NCBI GenBank assembly: GCA_032622095.1
Contig: CP136069.1
Location: forward strand, 80,870,958-80,934,957
Direction: 5' to 3'
Source of the DNA: Siphonodentalium dalli
Taxonomy: Eukaryota > Mollusca > Scaphopoda > Gadilida > Siphonodentaliidae
DNA: 64,000 nt
Part shown: piece after piece, positions 60,159-64,000 of the stretch
Layout: every line of letters begins with the position of its first letter
How positions within the stretch are numbered: the first letter of the stretch is position 1
Notes under the pieces: generated by a model
What the model was told of the DNA's origin: nothing
The model's input: the letters and a program-made list of their open reading frames with translations, nothing else
Databases searched by the model: none
Position numbers and translations under genes: made by a program

Positions 60159-60741
60159 GATTGTCCACTTATACATGGACAATCGGTACCTAAAATGGTC
60201 GTTAATAAATGGACAATCCGACCACGCGTGGCACGCGAGCTTGGGATTGTCCACTAAATCACGACATAAAAAGATAATCGTGCATGTTAGCTTCATATTA
60301 AATCTGAAGGGTAATAACTCTATAAATAATGTGCCTTTACTAAATGACGGAAATTTGTGTGAGAAACACCACAATAGATCAACTTTTGTGAAATATAAGT
60401 CAAATTCTTCCCTTGGGTGGGTGGGATTGGGTGAGGTTTGGGGCACGCTCTTTAAAAACACTTCTTCGAATATTTCCGTTATTTCGTCAAAAACTCTTCT
60501 TCAAATATCTCCGTTATTTCGTCAAAAACACTTCTTCTCATACAAATCACCGTTATTTAGCAAATTAATATTATTTATAGAGTTATTGCCCTTAATATTA
60601 AATATGAAGCTAACATGCAGGATTAGCAAAACATGTCTTCATTTAGTGGACAATCCCAAGCTCGCGTGCCACGCGTGGTTGGATTGTCCATTTATTAATG
60701 ACCATTTTAGGTACCGATTGTCCATTTATAAGTGGACAATC
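60159..60741. mobile_element. 583 bp foldback MITE
   Basis: GATTGTCCACTTATA at 60159 is mirrored by TATAAGTGGACAATC to 60741. The arms continue with AATCGGTACCTAAAATGG, CCACGCGTGGCACGCGAGCT and GTTAGCTTCATATTAAAT in mirror order, about 190-200 bp each. The centre has two tandem 34 bp units (TTTCCGTTATTTCGTCAAAA at about 60473 and 60507). The 248-codon frame across it reads mirror-image peptides and is rejected as a gene. Confidence 0.82.
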
Positions 60742-62820
60742 CTTGAAGAATTGCCTGAAATACTCCACTTGAAATACTTCCGTGTATCAGATGTGTGTAC
60801 AGTTACGACGGAGGGGCAACGGAGCGCACTATAGTCGCCAAAAACGTCATTCTATGGCGAATACACCACTCCAGTTATATATTTTTCATTCTTTTTTCTT
60901 TGGATAACGCATTTTGATTATCCCTTTTTCATCGTGTTTTTGTTGAATAAAACAATAATAAAAATGTGTCTTTCGTGTAACATTAAGAGCCCACGGACAA
61001 GTTCTTTGGTCAGATAATGGTTATATATGGCAAAAACTCTTTAACAAAATTTAGTGAGACCCTGAATATATTAAACAAATCTTCCTTCATAAAAATGGAA
61101 CTAGAAATGTCCAAATGTACATGTTATGTATATCGTGTAACACGCATGTCTTTACTGTGGCATATGACATTTTAAACTACACGGTAATTTATGAAATAAC
61201 ATCGTACATCCTTTATTATGCACGCCAGACTGCGAAATTGTTATTTTTGTCGCGCTATACTCGAAATATGACATATTGGTATAGCTTAGTGGGGTTTCAA
61301 CCTCCATGTGGTGCTCAAAATTGTATATCATGTAGCGATGACCGTCTATACTGTCACACAAATGTCCCCACTGTAACGCAGTGAATATTGAAATTTAAAA
61401 ATGCTAAGTCATACAATTCCAAGGGAGTTTTTTTTCAATTATCAGTGGTTTAGGCATATCGGATTCACGGCATTAAACCAATACCCAATATGATACGAAT
61501 ATTCTCTCTTGAAGAACTCTTTCGTATCGGCAAAATGTAATTTTCGAAAAACAGTTGATTCTACACATGGAAAAGACATGATTTAACATCATATAACCGG
61601 AAAAATTAGTTTTTATTAGTTGTAAGATAACCCATTTTGACATGATCGAGTTACAACATGAAGTAGTTCTAATATTTTTTAATTGCAGCCATACAAAGTG
61701 TGTTTGTTACAGTATAAACATTATGTATGCATAGCCAGCATTGACAACCCAACCAAATACAAATCATAGGTGATTAAGCCTGCATTTTAGTGTTTTAATA
61801 ACCCATAAGGTCTATTTATTCCAAAGTACGACCAAATTACGTTTTCTGCCAACATATTTTTTTCAATTATTACCAGACTGAAATATGCGCCAAAATTGAT
61901 AATGACTCATCTATGTGTATTTTTTTTAAAGGGGAGTGACATAGGCTGAGATCGAAAGAAAATTCCGTATCTAGTTGTATTTTCTACCAGGGCGTGACCA
62001 CGCTGGTCATTCTATAATCCCCGCTGGGGCAGTAAACCCCGTGGCGGGCGTCTGTAAACCGCACATCGGACTATAACAGTTAGAGTTTTCCACACCAGCT
62101 ATAAAGGGCTAGTCTAGTCTAATTAGTTAAAAGTAGTCAATTATACCAACCAATGGAAGACGTATATATGATAGGCAATGCCTATTTATGCTGTGGCAGG
62201 AGTTCAGAGAAAATTCAGATATCAGTTCTCGAGAAAAACACAATCTTAGTCGAGCACATTCGGGTTAAATTTAAATTTTCATTCAGCAAAACATTCACTG
62301 CAGACACTTTTCGAGGATTTTTTTCTCCAAACATGGATCAGTCTACATGGGACACTCTATCCGTGACATGTTTTGATAATAAAAAGCCCAAATCCCTATC
62401 CAGTAACTCGAATAAAGACATCTTTCCAAATATACCGTACATCGATAAAGTAAAACGTAATGCGGACAGGAGAAAACTCCGACGCGGGTAAAAATCTTGC
62501 CCGCTTCGTGTGTTACTCCGACACCGCGGAGTGTCACATGCAATTGTCAGTATTTTCCTAATTAAATGCAGCAAATTCCACTGTGATTGTAGATTTAGTT
62601 TCCTAAACTATCTATATCAATGGAACGTTGACAACGTTATCCAAATGTATCACCACGCACCTATCTTGAAGCCGAAAACACACAAAATTGAAACACGGAA
62701 TTATATTCTCACACTTCATCGCGTATTTCATCACTTTATTGAGCTGTGTTCGTCGAACTGTTAAAGATACGGGCGGCGTTGGCGGTGGGTATGCTGTTAA
62801 CCCTTTACCCAACAGAACGG
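60742..62820. other. No gene recognised
   Basis: AT-rich. ACATAGGCTGAGATCGAAAG at 61939 and GCGCCAAAATTGATAATGAC at 61888 are related to 53543-53600 and 63836. Frames at 61115-61384 (ends with a cysteine-containing CGAQNCISCSDDRLYC) and 62153-62491 have no recognised family or splice support. Confidence 0.45.
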
Positions 62821-63025
62821 CCCTGTGCCAATGCATTCTCTTATATATGCGAGTCGACCATAGGTCGCCTCGCATATATAAGAGAATGCATTGGCTTAAC
62901 ACATATTAAAGAAAAAATGGTAAAAAGTGTTAAAAAAAAGTTTTTTTTAGGCCAATGCATTCTCTTATATATGCGAGGCGACCTATGGTCGACTCGCATA
63001 TATAAGAGAATGCATTGGCACAGGG
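62821..63025. repeat. Palindrome composed of two 69 bp palindromes
   Basis: At 62827-62895, GCCAATGCATTCTCTTATAT plus ATGCGAG, a 15 bp centre, then the exact reverse complement. The same 69 bp recur in reverse complement at 62951-63019, recognisable because the asymmetric centre TCGACCATAGGTCGC becomes GCGACCTATGGTCGA. Outer bases also mirror (CCCTGTGCC / GGCACAGGG). A ~55 bp A/T-rich spacer separates them. Further out, ACCCAACAGAACG (62809) pairs with CGTTCTGTTGGGT (63137). Confidence 0.92.
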
Positions 63026-63825
63026 CATAACTGTAACTATTACAATGTGCTCAATGAGCCGGTTCCAATGATACCCATATTTCCATGGTTTTATTGAGAC
63101 AGACCGAAGATAATTTAGGCTGTTAGGGCGTTTCTGGGCGTTCTGTTGGGTATGCTGTTAAAATATTCACCTCCGTCAACAACCCCCATAAACAGAAATA
63201 ATAGTAAAATATAGACAGAATTTATTCTAATACCAATCAGAAATATGGCATAAACAGTATGTTATTGTCAATTGTTTTCCCTTTGTTATGTAAACAAAAG
63301 CAAAAAACGTTACGTTTCCTGGCTTTAAATTTGTTTAGATCCGGATGTGGTAAACACAAAGAGCGCTATTTGTTACTGTTTTCCTGATATGGAAATAATA
63401 AAGAGCATTTATATATTTTTTGTGTGATTAACCAATAGAATTGCGCTGCGTTATGTAAACAGAAGCACAACTTCTGTTACACGAGCAGGCTCTTGTTTAC
63501 GTACACCGTCGTACGTCTTGACGACAATATACTATTTACGCGCTGATTATGTTTGGCATATGAACAAAACTACATATATTTTAATATTCCTTCTGTTGAT
63601 GGCGATTTGAACAAATATGAATATTTCTGCAACAAACGCCGCCCGTGCCTTTATCATTTTGTTGAAGCTGTGTTCATCATGCATGCACCTCGTGGATCCG
63701 GAGATGTGTCCGAAGAAAAACAAATAATAGCAAAATATCGCTCAAAACACACCTACCTGTGCTCTTCGTTCGTGCCCGCAACGGGGTTTACTCAATATTT
63801 TCCCGCAGCGGCTATTATATGGTGA
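63026..63825. other. No gene recognised
   Basis: Short frames only, including 90 codons at 63553-63825 without recognised features. GTTATGTAAACA(A/G)AAGC occurs twice, near 63286 and 63451. Confidence 0.4.
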
Positions 63826-64000
63826 CCAGCGTGGTGACATAGGCTGAGTCCTGATTGCGTCCGATGTCGCCTTTTGGCGTTATGACGTAATATCCGGACG
63901 GGAAAAACGATTTCTTGGCAACTATACTGGCCCGATCGCACCGAAATTTGGTACGAGCATGTATTTCGGTTCTCCGGTTAACATGGGCTAGGTCATGATT
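63826..64000 (+). repeat. Repeat with ACATAGGCTGAGTCCTGATT motif, partial
   Basis: ACATAGGCTGAGTCCTGATT at 63838 is echoed by ACATGGGCTAGGTCATGATT at 63981-64000, about 143 bp later, at the window edge. Related words occur at 53432 and 61939. A tandem array may continue beyond the window. Confidence 0.5.

Noticed and set aside
60088-60834. 248-codon open frame on the plus strand
   Set aside because: It runs through both arms of a foldback element, so its second half is determined by the mirror of its first. No family motifs.

Overview
The window looks like genomic DNA of a metazoan, most likely an AT-rich, repeat-loaded marine invertebrate of mollusc/lophotrochozoan type. This rests on introns with GT-AG boundaries, an UNC-93-type transporter exon, a C-type lectin/EGF gene with phase-1 exons, Helitrons, Penelope-like elements and many foldback transposons. 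The species cannot be named from the sequence. No prokaryotic gene organisation, rRNA, convincing tRNA or CRISPR array was seen. Most of the 64 kb is mobile or tandemly repeated DNA; only two host genes are well supported.

Layout. 1-1.1 kb: tail of a LINE reverse transcriptase (minus). 1.1-4.0 kb: small tandem repeats, including a ~21-23 bp minisatellite that reverses orientation near 2.95 kb. 4.7-6.9 kb: two end-to-end non-autonomous Helitrons, the second split by a 963 bp near-perfect palindrome with an 8 bp target duplication. 10.3-11.1 kb: a 161 bp repeat element. 12.7-13.6 kb: microsatellite and a second Helitron family. 14.7-26.2 kb: an ~11.5 kb inverted-repeat structure with matching termini and two oppositely oriented arrays of a 175 bp satellite, interrupted by a Penelope-like fragment. 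26.5-28.3 kb: a hAT-like element.

30.06-32.48 kb (minus): the large first coding exon of an UNC-93-like membrane protein with a ~500-residue soluble N-terminal extension, ending at a splice donor. 33.7-34.7 kb: third Helitron. 35.0-37.4 kb: a foldback MITE and a broken Penelope-like element with a GIY-YIG domain. 37.5-47.4 kb (plus): exons of a C-type lectin-domain plus EGF gene whose long introns hold several terminal-inverted-repeat elements. The UNC-93-like gene and the lectin gene are divergent neighbours; nothing in the sequence shows that they work together.

48.3-53.4 kb: a 5.1 kb degenerate palindrome with ~160-176 bp repeats. 55.5-59.5 kb: a multicopy, low-complexity gene of unknown function present as a nested inverted duplication, both main copies damaged. 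60.2-63.0 kb: a foldback element and a hairpin pair that together form a palindrome built of palindromes. The common theme is inverted duplication at every scale (69 bp to 11.5 kb), often combined with tandem units of about 158-176 bp. All coordinates of repeat borders were read by eye and may be off by a few bases.
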